Source of the DNA: Paracoccus sp. (in: a-proteobacteria) | Lineage (GTDB): Bacteria; Pseudomonadota; Alphaproteobacteria; Rhodobacterales; Rhodobacteraceae | Direction of reading: 5' to 3' | DNA length: 64,000 nt | Assembly (NCBI RefSeq): GCF_030538755.1 | Contig: NZ_JAUNTJ010000013.1 | Span: 1 to 64,000 of the forward strand | In this document: positions 11,840-20,333 of the stretch, piece by piece | How the letters are laid out: the number at the start of each line of letters is the position of its first letter | Numbering within the stretch: the stretch's first letter is position 1 | Made by a program: the position numbers and the translations under genes | Notes under the pieces: generated by a model | Database searches by the model: none | Seen by the model: the letters and a program-made list of their open reading frames with translations, nothing else | What the model was told of the DNA's origin: nothing

Positions 11840-12645
11840 TCGGACGTGAAAGCGGGTTTGGCGGCTATTCCTGCGCTGGTGTGCCCTTTGGCCTGAAGGA
11901 ACCGCAGCCCGTCTGCATCCAGCCATGCGGCTGTCAGAACGCCATTGCGCCACGCCCCCGTATCGACCGAGATTCGGCCTGAATGGGCAACGGGTTCGGG
12001 GGTGATGATATGCCCATGCGCGATCCAGTATCCATCGCGGCGCGGCTTGGTCGCGAAATCGGCATGGCCCCACAGCAGATCGTGATCTTTTTGACGATCA
12101 AGCCCGCGTGACGGGTCTGCTGCGGCGTGGACGGCTGCAAGGTCTGGCTCACCCTGCCAGATCAGCGGCAAGCTGTTCAGCCAGTCATACTGTTCCGTAG
12201 GCATATTGCGGCGCAGTTCTTGTGCGGTCAGTTGCGGCCGGTCTGGCGTGGTGTTGACGCGATAGGACAACAGCGTGGCATCCGCGCCATGCCGCAGCCA
12301 GCGATGTGCCTTTGCCGGATCGGCCAGAAAATCCAGCATCATCCTTTCGTGGTTGCCCATAAGGCAGATCCAGCGATCCGGTTCTGTCCGCTTTTGGGCC
12401 ATCAACCGCGCGATAACGGCGGCACTGTCGGGGCCACGGTCGATCATGTCGCCCAAGACCACGATGCGCGCCGTTTTATAGCCGGGCTGGATGGCAATCT
12501 GCGCAAGTAAATCTTCCAGCAGACCCAACTGCCCGTGAATATCCCCGATCAGGCAGACGGGCCGCGAGGGGCGGGGCAGCGGAGCAGTCCAGTCCTCTGA
12601 TGGATTGTGGCCTGGTCTGATCCGGCGGAACAGCTTGCCGATCAT
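11812..12645 (-). CDS. Calcineurin-like metallophosphoesterase (Ser/Thr phosphatase type)
   Basis: 277 residues. It shows the PPP-family metal motifs in order: GDIHGQ (about 34), GDMIDRGPDS (about 66), GNHERM (about 98) and GHIITP near residue 218. These bind the dinuclear metal centre that hydrolyses phosphomonoesters. The protein may dephosphorylate phosphoproteins or diadenosine polyphosphates. Sitting beside the exopolysaccharide set that includes a tyrosine kinase, it could oppose protein phosphorylation, but that is only inference from position. Confidence 0.85.
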   Translation of the reverse strand: MIGKLFRRIRPGHNPSEDWTAPLPRPSRPVCLIGDIHGQLGLLEDLLAQIAIQPGYKTARIVVLGDMIDRGPDSAAVIARLMAQKRTEPDRWICLMGNHERMMLDFLADPAKAHRWLRHGADATLLSYRVNTTPDRPQLTAQELRRNMPTEQYDWLNSLPLIWQGEPDLAAVHAAADPSRGLDRQKDHDLLWGHADFATKPRRDGYWIAHGHIITPEPVAHSGRISVDTGAWRNGVLTAAWLDADGLRFLQAKGHTSAGIAAKPAFTSDQAPLILRK

Positions 12646-12713
12646 AGCGCAAAAGCCGCGCGGGACGCCGCAGCGTTGCGAATATCCCGCGCGTTCATCT
12701 TAAGCAGCATGGA

Positions 12714-15173
12714 TCATTGTCCGGCTGGCGCGGCCTGACCGTCGGCCGTGCCATCCAGCGTTGCCAGCATCTCGCGCGCTTCGGCCATTTGCGGCAGTTC
12801 CTGATCGCCCGCCAGCTCCAGAGCGGTGGTCAGGCTGGCCCGCGCCGCCTCGTTCTGGCCAAGGCGCGCCTGAGTCATCCCCAAGTGGAAACGGACCAGC
12901 GGATCTTCTGGCAGGCCCTGAACAGCACGTTCCAGATAGGGCAGGCCCTCTTCGGCGTTGTTGTTCAGATAGGCGATCCAGCCATAAGTATCCTGAAACG
13001 GCGGAACAGTGGTGCCGCGCAACCGTTGAGCAGCAGCCGTCGCGCGCGCCAGACTTTCAGGATCGCGCCGCCATGTTGCCAACAGGCTGGCGACATTATT
13101 GGCCAGCACCGTGTCGGCGGGGTTGGCGGCATACAGCTTTTCATAGATTGCCAACGCGCCGTCGATCTGACCGTCGCGTTCCAGAACCGACGCATGGATC
13201 ATGTTAAGGCGGGCGTCGTCCGGCATACGGGACAGCGCATCGGTCAGCACCGCATTTGCATCGTCAGCCCGCTCCTGAGCGACCAACTGCCCATACAGCA
13301 GTTGAACAGGGCCGGGTGCCTGAGGATTTGCTGCGATCACATCACGCAGAACCTGTTCGGCTTCGGCGAGTTTGCCCTCGGACAGCAGCAGGCCCGAGTT
13401 AATCAACTGAAGTTCGGCATCGTCGGGGGTTTCGGCCAGCAGCCCATCCAGATAGCCGCGCGCCTCGGCGTGCTGGCCGGCCATGACGCGCGCGCGGATC
13501 AGCGACAGAACGGCGGCGCGGTTGCCCTGACCTTCATCGGCACGCTGTTGCAGCAATGCCAGGCCTTCGTCCACGCGGCCCTGCCGCAGCATGGCTTCAC
13601 TGCGCAGCGCGCTGGCTGCGGCCTGTGCGGCGGCGTTGTTCTGAACGGCCTCAAGCTGGGCCGCGATTTCGGTTACGCGCCCCCATGCCTGATCCTCGAC
13701 CGCCATGCGCCCGGCGGTTGTCAGCAGGGCGGTATCAGAGGGGGTATTGCGCAGCGCATCATCAATCACCGTGCGTGCGGCGGCGCGGCGGTTGTCCTGA
13801 ATCAGAAAGGCGGCATAGCGGACGGATGTTTCGGGGGCCGCCGCTGAAATATCCACCGCAGAAGCCAGCGTTTCGCCCATCAACTGGCGGTTCCCGGCGC
13901 GCTCATAGGCGGTTGCCAGCAGGTTCAGCGTGTCCAGATCGCGCGGTGCCTGATCCAATGCGCGGCGCAACTCGATGATCGCTTCGTTGGCGCGGCCGTT
14001 GTTCATCAGCGATTCGGCTTTGACGCGCAGCGCAAAGATGTTGGTCGAATCGGCGTCCAGCACCTCTTGCACCAAGCGGTCGGCTTCTTCGGTCTGGCCC
14101 TGATTCAACAGCATCCCGGCAAGCATGGCGCGCAGCCGGTTGGTCTGCGCCGAAGGCTGGGCGTTGTTCAGCGTGCTGCGCAGCAGCTCGATCGACGCAT
14201 CGCGCTGTCCCAAGTTGAACATATAGTAGGCGCGCATCGAATCATAGATCTGACGTCCGGCGTCGTCTTGTGCGGCCTGGGAAAGACGCTCGGTCTCGGC
14301 CAGCGCGGCTTCGCTGCCGTGATAGCGTTCCATGAACTGGATCAGGCCCATGCTGGCATCGGAACCATCTTCGGCCTGATCGGCCATGTGGCGCCAGATC
14401 TGTTCGGCATCATCCAGCCGATTCTTGGCAACATACCACGCTGCCTGCGTGGCCATTACCTGAGTGTCGCCAGGGAAATGCCCGATCATCCAGTTCAGAT
14501 GCGCTTCAGTTGCGGCGTCATCATCTTCGCGTCCGAGCAAGCCCAGTTTCAGCATCGCCGGTTCAATCGAATCAGGCTCGGCGGCGATCAGCGCATCAGC
14601 CATTTCCAGCGCATCGGCCTGTTGTTGGTTTTCAACGTAATACGAGGCCAAAAGACGCAGCAGCATCACGTTACCCGGATCATCGGTCAGTTGCGTGCGC
14701 GCGCGCTGAATCACATCGGCCTGTGCGGCGGTGTCGCGGGCCAGCGCCGCCTTGCGATAATCCAGCGCCAGAAGAATCGTGTCCAGTTCCGGGTTGCCGG
14801 GTTCCAGCCGCTCGGCCTCGCGCCCGTGGCGCTCGGCTTCGTCCCAGTTGCCCAATGTGATTGCCATATCGGCAAGCTGACGCCGCACCGCAGCATCCTG
14901 CGGATACTGTTCAGCCAGCCGCAGCAGTTGAGAATAGCCTTCACGTGCGTTGCCGCGCTGAATCAGCAGGTCGGCCAGTTGTTTGCGCGCTGCGTAATGG
15001 GCGCCATCATAGCGAAAAACGTTGCGCAATTCGACGGTTGCCCGGTCGATGTCGCCCGCTTCAAGCAGCGTCATGGCCGATTGATAATACCGCTCGGCCT
15101 TGTCTTTCGAGCTTTCGCAGGCACCAAGCGCCAGCACGGCGGTTAAGGCAAGAACAAGACGAGTGGGGCGCAT
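12714..15173 (-). CDS. TPR-repeat lipoprotein of the exopolysaccharide locus (PrsT-like)
   Basis: 819 residues. The signal peptide MRPTRLVLALTAVLALGAC ends in a lipobox with C19, so it is anchored as a lipoprotein. The rest is a long array of tetratricopeptide repeats (for example YYQSAMTLLEAGDIDRATVEL, and many A-x-x-Y/L-L pairs to the end). Large TPR lipoproteins of this size accompany sugar transferase, ATPase, chain-length and tyrosine-kinase genes in PEP-CTERM/XrtA-type polysaccharide loci, where they are called PrsT. They are thought to scaffold export in the periplasm. No exosortase is visible here. A terminator hairpin (15256-15292) separates it from the sugar transferase gene upstream. 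Confidence 0.82.
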   Translation of the reverse strand: MRPTRLVLALTAVLALGACESSKDKAERYYQSAMTLLEAGDIDRATVELRNVFRYDGAHYAARKQLADLLIQRGNAREGYSQLLRLAEQYPQDAAVRRQLADMAITLGNWDEAERHGREAERLEPGNPELDTILLALDYRKAALARDTAAQADVIQRARTQLTDDPGNVMLLRLLASYYVENQQQADALEMADALIAAEPDSIEPAMLKLGLLGREDDDAATEAHLNWMIGHFPGDTQVMATQAAWYVAKNRLDDAEQIWRHMADQAEDGSDASMGLIQFMERYHGSEAALAETERLSQAAQDDAGRQIYDSMRAYYMFNLGQRDASIELLRSTLNNAQPSAQTNRLRAMLAGMLLNQGQTEEADRLVQEVLDADSTNIFALRVKAESLMNNGRANEAIIELRRALDQAPRDLDTLNLLATAYERAGNRQLMGETLASAVDISAAAPETSVRYAAFLIQDNRRAAARTVIDDALRNTPSDTALLTTAGRMAVEDQAWGRVTEIAAQLEAVQNNAAAQAAASALRSEAMLRQGRVDEGLALLQQRADEGQGNRAAVLSLIRARVMAGQHAEARGYLDGLLAETPDDAELQLINSGLLLSEGKLAEAEQVLRDVIAANPQAPGPVQLLYGQLVAQERADDANAVLTDALSRMPDDARLNMIHASVLERDGQIDGALAIYEKLYAANPADTVLANNVASLLATWRRDPESLARATAAAQRLRGTTVPPFQDTYGWIAYLNNNAEEGLPYLERAVQGLPEDPLVRFHLGMTQARLGQNEAARASLTTALELAGDQELPQMAEAREMLATLDGTADGQAAPAGQ

Positions 15174-15255
15174 CGAAAACTCCTGAAGCGACTGGATACA
15201 CCGCTTATATGACGAGATTTCGCCTATGTGTCACGTCAGGGGTGAACAAGACGTG

Positions 15256-15292
15256 AAAAAAGGCGGCTGTTCTGGCAAGAACAGCCGCCTTT
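15256..15292 (-). terminator. Strong hairpin terminator after the sugar transferase gene
   Basis: The 12-bp perfect stem AGGCGGCTGTTC (15261-15272) and GAACAGCCGCCT (15279-15290) is flanked by A5 on the left, which gives a T run after the stem on the minus strand. It ends the sugar transferase transcript 19 bases after its stop. Confidence 0.85.
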
Positions 15293-15310
15293 CACGAAAT
15301 TGTGATTGTC

Positions 15311-16174
15311 TTAGTGGCCGGTGCCGCGCAGCACCACCCGGAAGGTTGCCAGCAGAATCGACAGATCGGTCATGAACGACAGGCTGCGATCATATTCTTC
15401 GTCATACCACGCACGTTCCGAAAAACGGGTCTCGTTGCGGTCGGACACCTGCCACAGGCCGGTGATGCCGGGGCGCAGCCGGTAATAGGCGCTGCCCGGA
15501 TACATTTCCTTTTGCGACACCATCATGGGGCGCGGGCCGACAAGGCTCATATCGCCTTTGAAGACGTTGAAAAGCTGCGGCAATTCGTCAAGCGAGGTCT
15601 TGCGCAGGATGCGCCCGATCCGGGTGATGCGCGGATCGTCCAGCAGCTTTTGCTTGGTCAGCCACTGTTCGCGCAGAACCGGGTTTTCGCGCAGATAGGC
15701 GTCCAGCCGGGCATCGGCATCATGCACCATCGTGCGCAGTTTCCAGATCCGGTAAACCTTGCCGCCGCGCCCGATCCGGTCCTGACTGTAGAACGGCTTG
15801 CCGCCATCACGGGCCACCAAAAGCGCCATAAAGGCCACGACCGGCAGCACGATTGGCAGGGACAAGAGAATCAGGAACACATCCAGCGCACGCTTGATCC
15901 CGCGGCGATAGATCTTGCCCTGCGCCTCATTGTCCTGCTGCGGACCGGCCGTAAAGGCCATCGCTGCACCGCCGGGCTGGGGAAGGGCCGCACGACCGTG
16001 CGGGCCAGCTTCGGCCAGGCGATTCGTGACAACGGCGCGCCGCTCATCCGACGTGATCGAGAGAAAGGCGTCAGACCCTTGCTTACGCAGGGTTTTATTC
16101 ATCTGGTTTGAAATGCCGAAACTGGGCATGGTTACATCCGAACTTATTACAAACGACTTCGAACTGTTGTTCAC
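15311..16174 (-). CDS. Priming undecaprenyl-phosphate sugar-1-phosphate transferase (ExoY/WcaJ C-terminal type)
   Basis: About 287 residues from GTG 16174, which follows GGGAG. A GTG at 16204 and an ATG at 16129 are alternatives. The enzyme transfers a sugar phosphate to undecaprenyl phosphate to start repeat-unit synthesis at the inner membrane. A disordered N-terminus is followed by [18 protein letters not shown] (membrane hairpin), then [40 protein letters not shown] and LVGPRPMM, the full bacterial sugar-transferase signature. It is divergent from the ATPase/chain-length/kinase genes across a 390-base promoter region. Confidence 0.92.
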   Translation of the reverse strand: MNNSSKSFVISSDVTMPSFGISNQMNKTLRKQGSDAFLSITSDERRAVVTNRLAEAGPHGRAALPQPGGAAMAFTAGPQQDNEAQGKIYRRGIKRALDVFLILLSLPIVLPVVAFMALLVARDGGKPFYSQDRIGRGGKVYRIWKLRTMVHDADARLDAYLRENPVLREQWLTKQKLLDDPRITRIGRILRKTSLDELPQLFNVFKGDMSLVGPRPMMVSQKEMYPGSAYYRLRPGITGLWQVSDRNETRFSERAWYDEEYDRSLSFMTDLSILLATFRVVLRGTGH

Positions 16175-16564
16175 AGCATACTCCCGAACCGGCTTACTCG
16201 TCACGTGGAATGTCAGTTCAGTCGAACTTGATTCAATCTTTAGTTAACATACCCGCACGGGGATTGTAATGCACTTGCAGCATTTCCAGCCATGCATAGG
16301 CGGAAAACCACCGTTGCACAATCTGCGATCGGCAGATTTAACCCCTGCGCCATCAACATGTTGTGCAAAAAGACTGTTTATGCTAGCGCATGACTCAACC
16401 TTAGGGTGGATGTGCACGATCTGGTGAAGATCAAAGATTAAACTTTATAGATATGCTGCTTGTCGGTGTGATGGCCAGCGGGTATGAGGCAGGGCGCGCT
16501 GCCCGGTCGGGCGGCGGAAATGCCCGCAGGCAGGAATGTCAGGAACCACGGACGGGCCGAGTTG
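16175..16564. other. Divergent promoter region of the exopolysaccharide genes
   Basis: No gene is supported here. The stretch is AT-richer than its surroundings and separates the minus-strand sugar transferase from the plus-strand ATPase operon. It holds a CtrA-like box (16233-16248) and several TTAA elements (around 16344 and 16438). A 53-codon frame at 16269 has no ribosome site. The ATPase start lacks a strong ribosome-binding site. Confidence 0.6.
16233..16248. promoter_or_regulatory. CtrA-like box between the divergent exopolysaccharide genes
   Basis: TCAATCTTTAGTTAAC is TTAA-N7-TTAAC with one mismatch, the same TCAA variant as the sciP box. It lies 60 bases upstream of the sugar transferase start and 320 bases before the ATPase. 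Confidence 0.45.
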
Positions 16565-17458
16565 ATGAGTAACGAAATCGATATTTACACCACGCACTTC
16601 GGCCTGACCCACAGGCCGTTCAATCTGGTGCCTGACCCCGACTTTCTGTTCTGGGGGCCGGCGCACCGACGGGCTTTCTCGATTCTGGAATACGGCATCC
16701 TGACCAAGGCGCCGATCACCCTTTTGACGGGCGATGTCGGTGCTGGCAAGACGACGCTGCTGCGTCATCTGCTGCGGGTGATGGATCAGGACGTGCGCAT
16801 CGGCCTGGTGTCGAACGCGCACGGTCAGCCAGACCAGTTGCTGCGTTGGGTGCTGCACGCGCTGGACGTTGCGACCAGCGCGGACCAGTCTTACGTCGAT
16901 CTGTTCTCGCGCTTGCAGGAATTCATCATCGCCGAATACGCCGCCGGCCGCCGCGTGGTGCTGATCTTTGACGAGGCGCAGAACCTTGGCCGGGACGCGC
17001 TGGAAGAACTGCGGATGCTGACCAACATCAACTCGGAAAAGGACGAGTTGCTGCAACTGATTCTGGTCGGCCAGCCAGAACTGCGCGACATCGTGCGCCG
17101 CCCCGACATGACCCAGTTCGCGCAGCGCGTTGCCGCCGGTTTCCACATCGGCCCGATGACCGAAAGCGTTGTGCGCGACTATATCGCCCATCGTCTGACG
17201 GTCGCGGGCGGCTCGCCCGATCTGTTCACGCCCGGCGCCTGCGCCGCGATCCATGCCCATACCGGCGGGGTTCCACGGCTGGTAAACCAGTTGTGTGATC
17301 TTTCGCTTGTCTATGCCTTCACAGCCGAGGCGGGGACCGTTACGGAAGACACCGTAAACGAGGTCATCAACGATGGCGTGTTCTTCGGCGGCGGGCTGAC
17401 CAGTGGTGAGCCGTTGCGCGTCGTCAATCCCGTCTCCCGTTCGAGTATTGTCCAGTGA
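16565..17458 (+). CDS. ExeA/XrtA-associated-type AAA ATPase
   Basis: 297 residues. It opens with THFGLTHRPFNLVPDPDFLFW, the signature of the GspA/ExeA-like ATPases found in polysaccharide loci. Walker A GDVGAGKT is at 56-63, Walker B VLIFDEAQN at 132-140, and LVGQPELRD lies downstream. It probably powers or gates polysaccharide assembly with the chain-length protein. The next gene starts inside its stop codon (GTGA overlap), so the two are coupled. ATG 16565 was chosen because the family alignment begins there. Confidence 0.88.
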   Translation: MSNEIDIYTTHFGLTHRPFNLVPDPDFLFWGPAHRRAFSILEYGILTKAPITLLTGDVGAGKTTLLRHLLRVMDQDVRIGLVSNAHGQPDQLLRWVLHALDVATSADQSYVDLFSRLQEFIIAEYAAGRRVVLIFDEAQNLGRDALEELRMLTNINSEKDELLQLILVGQPELRDIVRRPDMTQFAQRVAAGFHIGPMTESVVRDYIAHRLTVAGGSPDLFTPGACAAIHAHTGGVPRLVNQLCDLSLVYAFTAEAGTVTEDTVNEVINDGVFFGGGLTSGEPLRVVNPVSRSSIVQ

Positions 17459-19080
17459 TTCAGGAAGTCCGGTTCTACTTTTCGCTGTTTCTTCGGCGTA
17501 TCCACTATTTCATCCTGCTGACGGTGCTGGGTGCTGCGATTGGCATCACCTTTGCGCTGTTGATGGCGCCCGAATACATGGCGCGCGCCCGGCTGGTCGT
17601 TGAATCCGAACAGATTCCTGACGATTTGGCCGCCTCGACCGTGCATACCCGTGCGTTCGAGCAGTTGCAGATCATTCAGCAGCGCATTCTGTCGCGCGAT
17701 AACATGCTGGATATGGCCAACCGCATGAACATCTATGCCGACCGCCAGCGCAGCCCCGAAACGGCGCTGCGCCCGGATGAGATCGTGCAGGATATGCGCG
17801 ACCGCATCCAGATGACGATCAGCGGCGGCGCGCCTGCCGGGCGGAATGCCACCTCGGTCACGACTGTTCAGGTTGGCTTTGTCGCGCCGACCGGGCAGAT
17901 GGCTGCGGCTGTGACGAACGAAATCGTCACCCTGATTCTGGACGAAAACGTGCGGATGCGCACGGGCGTCAGTGGCCAGACCCTGCAATTCTTTGCGCAA
18001 GAGGTTCAGCGCCTTGAGCGCGAACTGGCCGACCGCCGTTCCCGGATCGTGGATTTTCAGGAACAGAACAAAGAGGCGCTGCCCGACAGTCTGGAGTTCC
18101 GCCGCAGCCAGTATTCCAACGCGCAGGCCCGCCTGCTGCAACTGGAAACGCAGGAACAGTCGCTGGTGTCCCGCCGTGACAGCGTCCGGGCGCTGTTTGA
18201 CGCGACGGGCCAGTATCAGACCACGGGCAACGCTGAAAACATGACGCCCGAGGCCCGTGAACTGGCGCGCCTGCGCGAACGCTATGCGGGGGCGACGGGC
18301 GGCACCAATGTCGAAAACCCGCGCGTCCGTGTGCTGCGCGAACGCATCGCCTCGCTGGAAGAAATCGTCGCCCAGCAAGATGCCGATGCCGCTGCGGCTG
18401 CCGGCGCGGCGCTGCCCGAAGGCACGCCGATGACGCCGGTCGATATTCAGATTGCCGATCTGGACACGCAGATCCGCGGCGTGCTGACCGAAAAAGAGCG
18501 TCTTGAAGCCGACATTGCGCGCCTCAGCCAAACCATCGAGGCGACCCCGGCCAATGCCGTCACGCTGGAAACGCTCCAGCGGGATTATGATAACGTGCGG
18601 ACCCAATACGACCGCGCCGTCGCGAATCGCGCGCGCGCCGAAACCGGCGATCTGATCGAGGCGCTGTCCAAAGGCGAACGGATTTCCATCGTCGAACAGG
18701 CCGTTCCCCCGGAAGAGCCGTTCCGGCCCAATCGCAAACGTCTGGTTGCGGCGGGTGTCGGTGGCGGGATGCTGCTGGGTTTTGCCCTGATCGCGCTGCT
18801 GGAGCTGTTGAACAATTCGATTCGCCGTCCGGCTGACATCGTGAACAGGCTGGACATCGTGCCGCTGGCTTCGCTGTCCTATATGCGCACGCGCGGCGAA
18901 ATTGCGCGCCGCAAGATGATGTTCGTGGGCATTGCTGCACTTGTCATCATCGGCCTTCCGTTGGGATTGTGGCTGATTAACGAATTTGTAACGCCGCTGG
19001 ATCTATTGATGGATAGGGTCATGGACAACCTGCCGTTCCGTTCGGCGATGTCTGGTCTGACCGGCGTCCTCAAGGTCTAG
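17455..19080 (+). CDS. Polysaccharide chain-length determinant (Wzz/GumC-type co-polymerase)
   Basis: 541 residues, start GTG overlapping the previous stop. Transmembrane segment 1 is at about 18-38 (FILLTVLGAAIGITFALLMA), then a large periplasmic coiled-coil region with repeated Arg/Glu/Gln stretches. A second segment is near 425-447 with the PxxP-like element EPFRPNRKRL just before it. A third hydrophobic segment is near 480-502. This architecture is that of GumC/ExoP N-terminal co-polymerases that set chain length. The cytoplasmic kinase domain is on the separate next gene. Confidence 0.9.
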   Translation: MIQEVRFYFSLFLRRIHYFILLTVLGAAIGITFALLMAPEYMARARLVVESEQIPDDLAASTVHTRAFEQLQIIQQRILSRDNMLDMANRMNIYADRQRSPETALRPDEIVQDMRDRIQMTISGGAPAGRNATSVTTVQVGFVAPTGQMAAAVTNEIVTLILDENVRMRTGVSGQTLQFFAQEVQRLERELADRRSRIVDFQEQNKEALPDSLEFRRSQYSNAQARLLQLETQEQSLVSRRDSVRALFDATGQYQTTGNAENMTPEARELARLRERYAGATGGTNVENPRVRVLRERIASLEEIVAQQDADAAAAAGAALPEGTPMTPVDIQIADLDTQIRGVLTEKERLEADIARLSQTIEATPANAVTLETLQRDYDNVRTQYDRAVANRARAETGDLIEALSKGERISIVEQAVPPEEPFRPNRKRLVAAGVGGGMLLGFALIALLELLNNSIRRPADIVNRLDIVPLASLSYMRTRGEIARRKMMFVGIAALVIIGLPLGLWLINEFVTPLDLLMDRVMDNLPFRSAMSGLTGVLKV

Positions 19081-19097
19081 GCGGAAAGGGCTGAATC

Positions 19098-19913
19098 ATG
19101 GAACGTCTTCAATCCGCCATCGCCAAGGCCCGCGCCTCGCGGCAGGAACTGGCCGGTGCGCCCGCAACTCCGGCGGCCGTTTCGGCGCCTGTCCCCGAAA
19201 CCGTGGCCGAGGCGTGGGGCGAGTTGCGCGAAATCCCGATCAGCGACGAATTGCTGATCGACAATCGCATCGTCTCTGTCGGCAAGGGCAGCGAGGCGAT
19301 CGAGTTCGACAAGCTGCGCACCCGCGTTTTGCAGCGGATGCAGGGCAAGGGCTGGACACGTCTGGCCATCACCTCGCCCGGCCCGTCCTGCGGCAAAAGC
19401 ACAATCGCGCTGAACCTTGGCTTTGGCCTTGCCCGGCAAGAGGGCGCGCGGGTCATGGTTATCGAACTCGACATGCGCCGCCCGTCGTTCCGCAAGATCC
19501 TGAATATTCAGCAGGGTTTTGACTTTTCCCGTTCGTTGGCCGGTGTTGCCGCGCCACAGGATCACCTGTTCCGCCCACGCCCGAATCTGGCCATCGGGAT
19601 GACTGCCCGCGTTTCGGAATCGGCAGAACTGCTGCAATCCGGGGTTCTGGCCGATTCCATTGACCAGCTTCAGGCGCGATACCAGCCGACCATCATGATC
19701 TTTGACCTGCCGCCCTTCAAGGTCAGCGATGACACCATGAGCTTTATGGACAAGACGGATTCGGTGATGATTATCGCCGCAGCCGGTCAGACCTCTATCG
19801 AGGATCTGGACGAATGCGAACGCGAACTGGCCGGACAGACCGAAGTTCTGGGCGTCGTCCTGAACAAATGTCGCCATCAGGGCGCAGACAGCCAGTATTA
19901 CTACTACGGCTGA
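19098..19913 (+). CDS. Tyrosine autokinase of the CpsD/CapB (BY-kinase) family
   Basis: 271 residues. The P-loop is SPGPSCGKST (93-102). Walker A' is VMVIELDMRRP (119-129) and Walker B is IMIFDLPPF. The C-terminus ends DSQYYYYG, a compact tyrosine cluster that is the autophosphorylation tail of BY-kinases. The kinase acts in trans with the chain-length protein encoded 17 bases upstream, and cycles of phosphorylation control polymer export. No membrane segment is present, in keeping with the split kinase/co-polymerase arrangement. A hairpin follows at 19920. Confidence 0.9.
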   Translation: MERLQSAIAKARASRQELAGAPATPAAVSAPVPETVAEAWGELREIPISDELLIDNRIVSVGKGSEAIEFDKLRTRVLQRMQGKGWTRLAITSPGPSCGKSTIALNLGFGLARQEGARVMVIELDMRRPSFRKILNIQQGFDFSRSLAGVAAPQDHLFRPRPNLAIGMTARVSESAELLQSGVLADSIDQLQARYQPTIMIFDLPPFKVSDDTMSFMDKTDSVMIIAAAGQTSIEDLDECERELAGQTEVLGVVLNKCRHQGADSQYYYYG

Positions 19914-19919
19914 CGCGGT

Positions 19920-19940
19920 GCCGTGCCATTGCGGCACGGC
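19920..19940 (+). terminator. Hairpin after the tyrosine kinase gene
   Basis: GCCGTGCC (19920-19927) and GGCACGGC (19933-19940) form a perfect 8-bp stem with loop ATTGC, six bases after the stop. No T run follows, so termination strength is uncertain. Confidence 0.5.
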
Positions 19941-19987
19941 GCATCATCCGGTGATGGCCAGAACCCAAGCCTGCTTATGGTAAGGAA

Positions 19988-20062
19988 TGGAGCGGGTGAT
20001 CGGGATCGAACCGACGACATTCAGCTTGGGAAGCTGACGTTCTACCACTGAACTACACCCGC
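19988..20062 (-). tRNA. tRNA-Gly (anticodon CCC)
   Basis: The minus strand begins GCGGGTGTAGTTCAGTGGTAGAACG and ends GATCACCCGCTCCA. The seven-base acceptor stem pairs and CCA is encoded. The anticodon loop TTCCCAA gives anticodon CCC. The T arm is GGTTCGATCC. Confidence 0.97.
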
Positions 20063-20333
20063 AGCGGGGCAGGGAATAGCCCAAGCCCTCGCCCGGCGCA
20101 AGATGCAGCGGCAATCAAATCGGCGGCTTTTGCAAAACGAGTTTCCCGTGCCGGGGCTGGTCCCCAGCGGGATGTCGCATCTTGGCCCCCCACGGGCAAA
20201 ATCAGATTGCAAGCTCTGCCCTTGGGGTCATGCCGAAAAAAGCGGCGCGATCCGTTTGGTTGTGACGCAGGTCAGGTCAGCAATCGACTTGATTGCGCGC
20301 CCGTTCTAACCTGCCCAAGTTGCGGATGGGGCG
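20063..20333. other. Intergenic region before a GlxA-type regulator
   Basis: No gene is supported. The only notable element is the palindrome TTTTGCAAAA at 20128-20137. A 68-codon frame at 20103 has no ribosome site and unlikely composition. Confidence 0.5.

Noticed and set aside
16269-16427. A 53-codon plus-strand frame in the exopolysaccharide promoter region
   Set aside because: No ribosome site and no recognisable features.
20128-20137. TTTTGCAAAA palindrome upstream of the GlxA-type regulator
   Set aside because: It resembles the PccR half-site but is single and far from any propionate gene; chance is likely.
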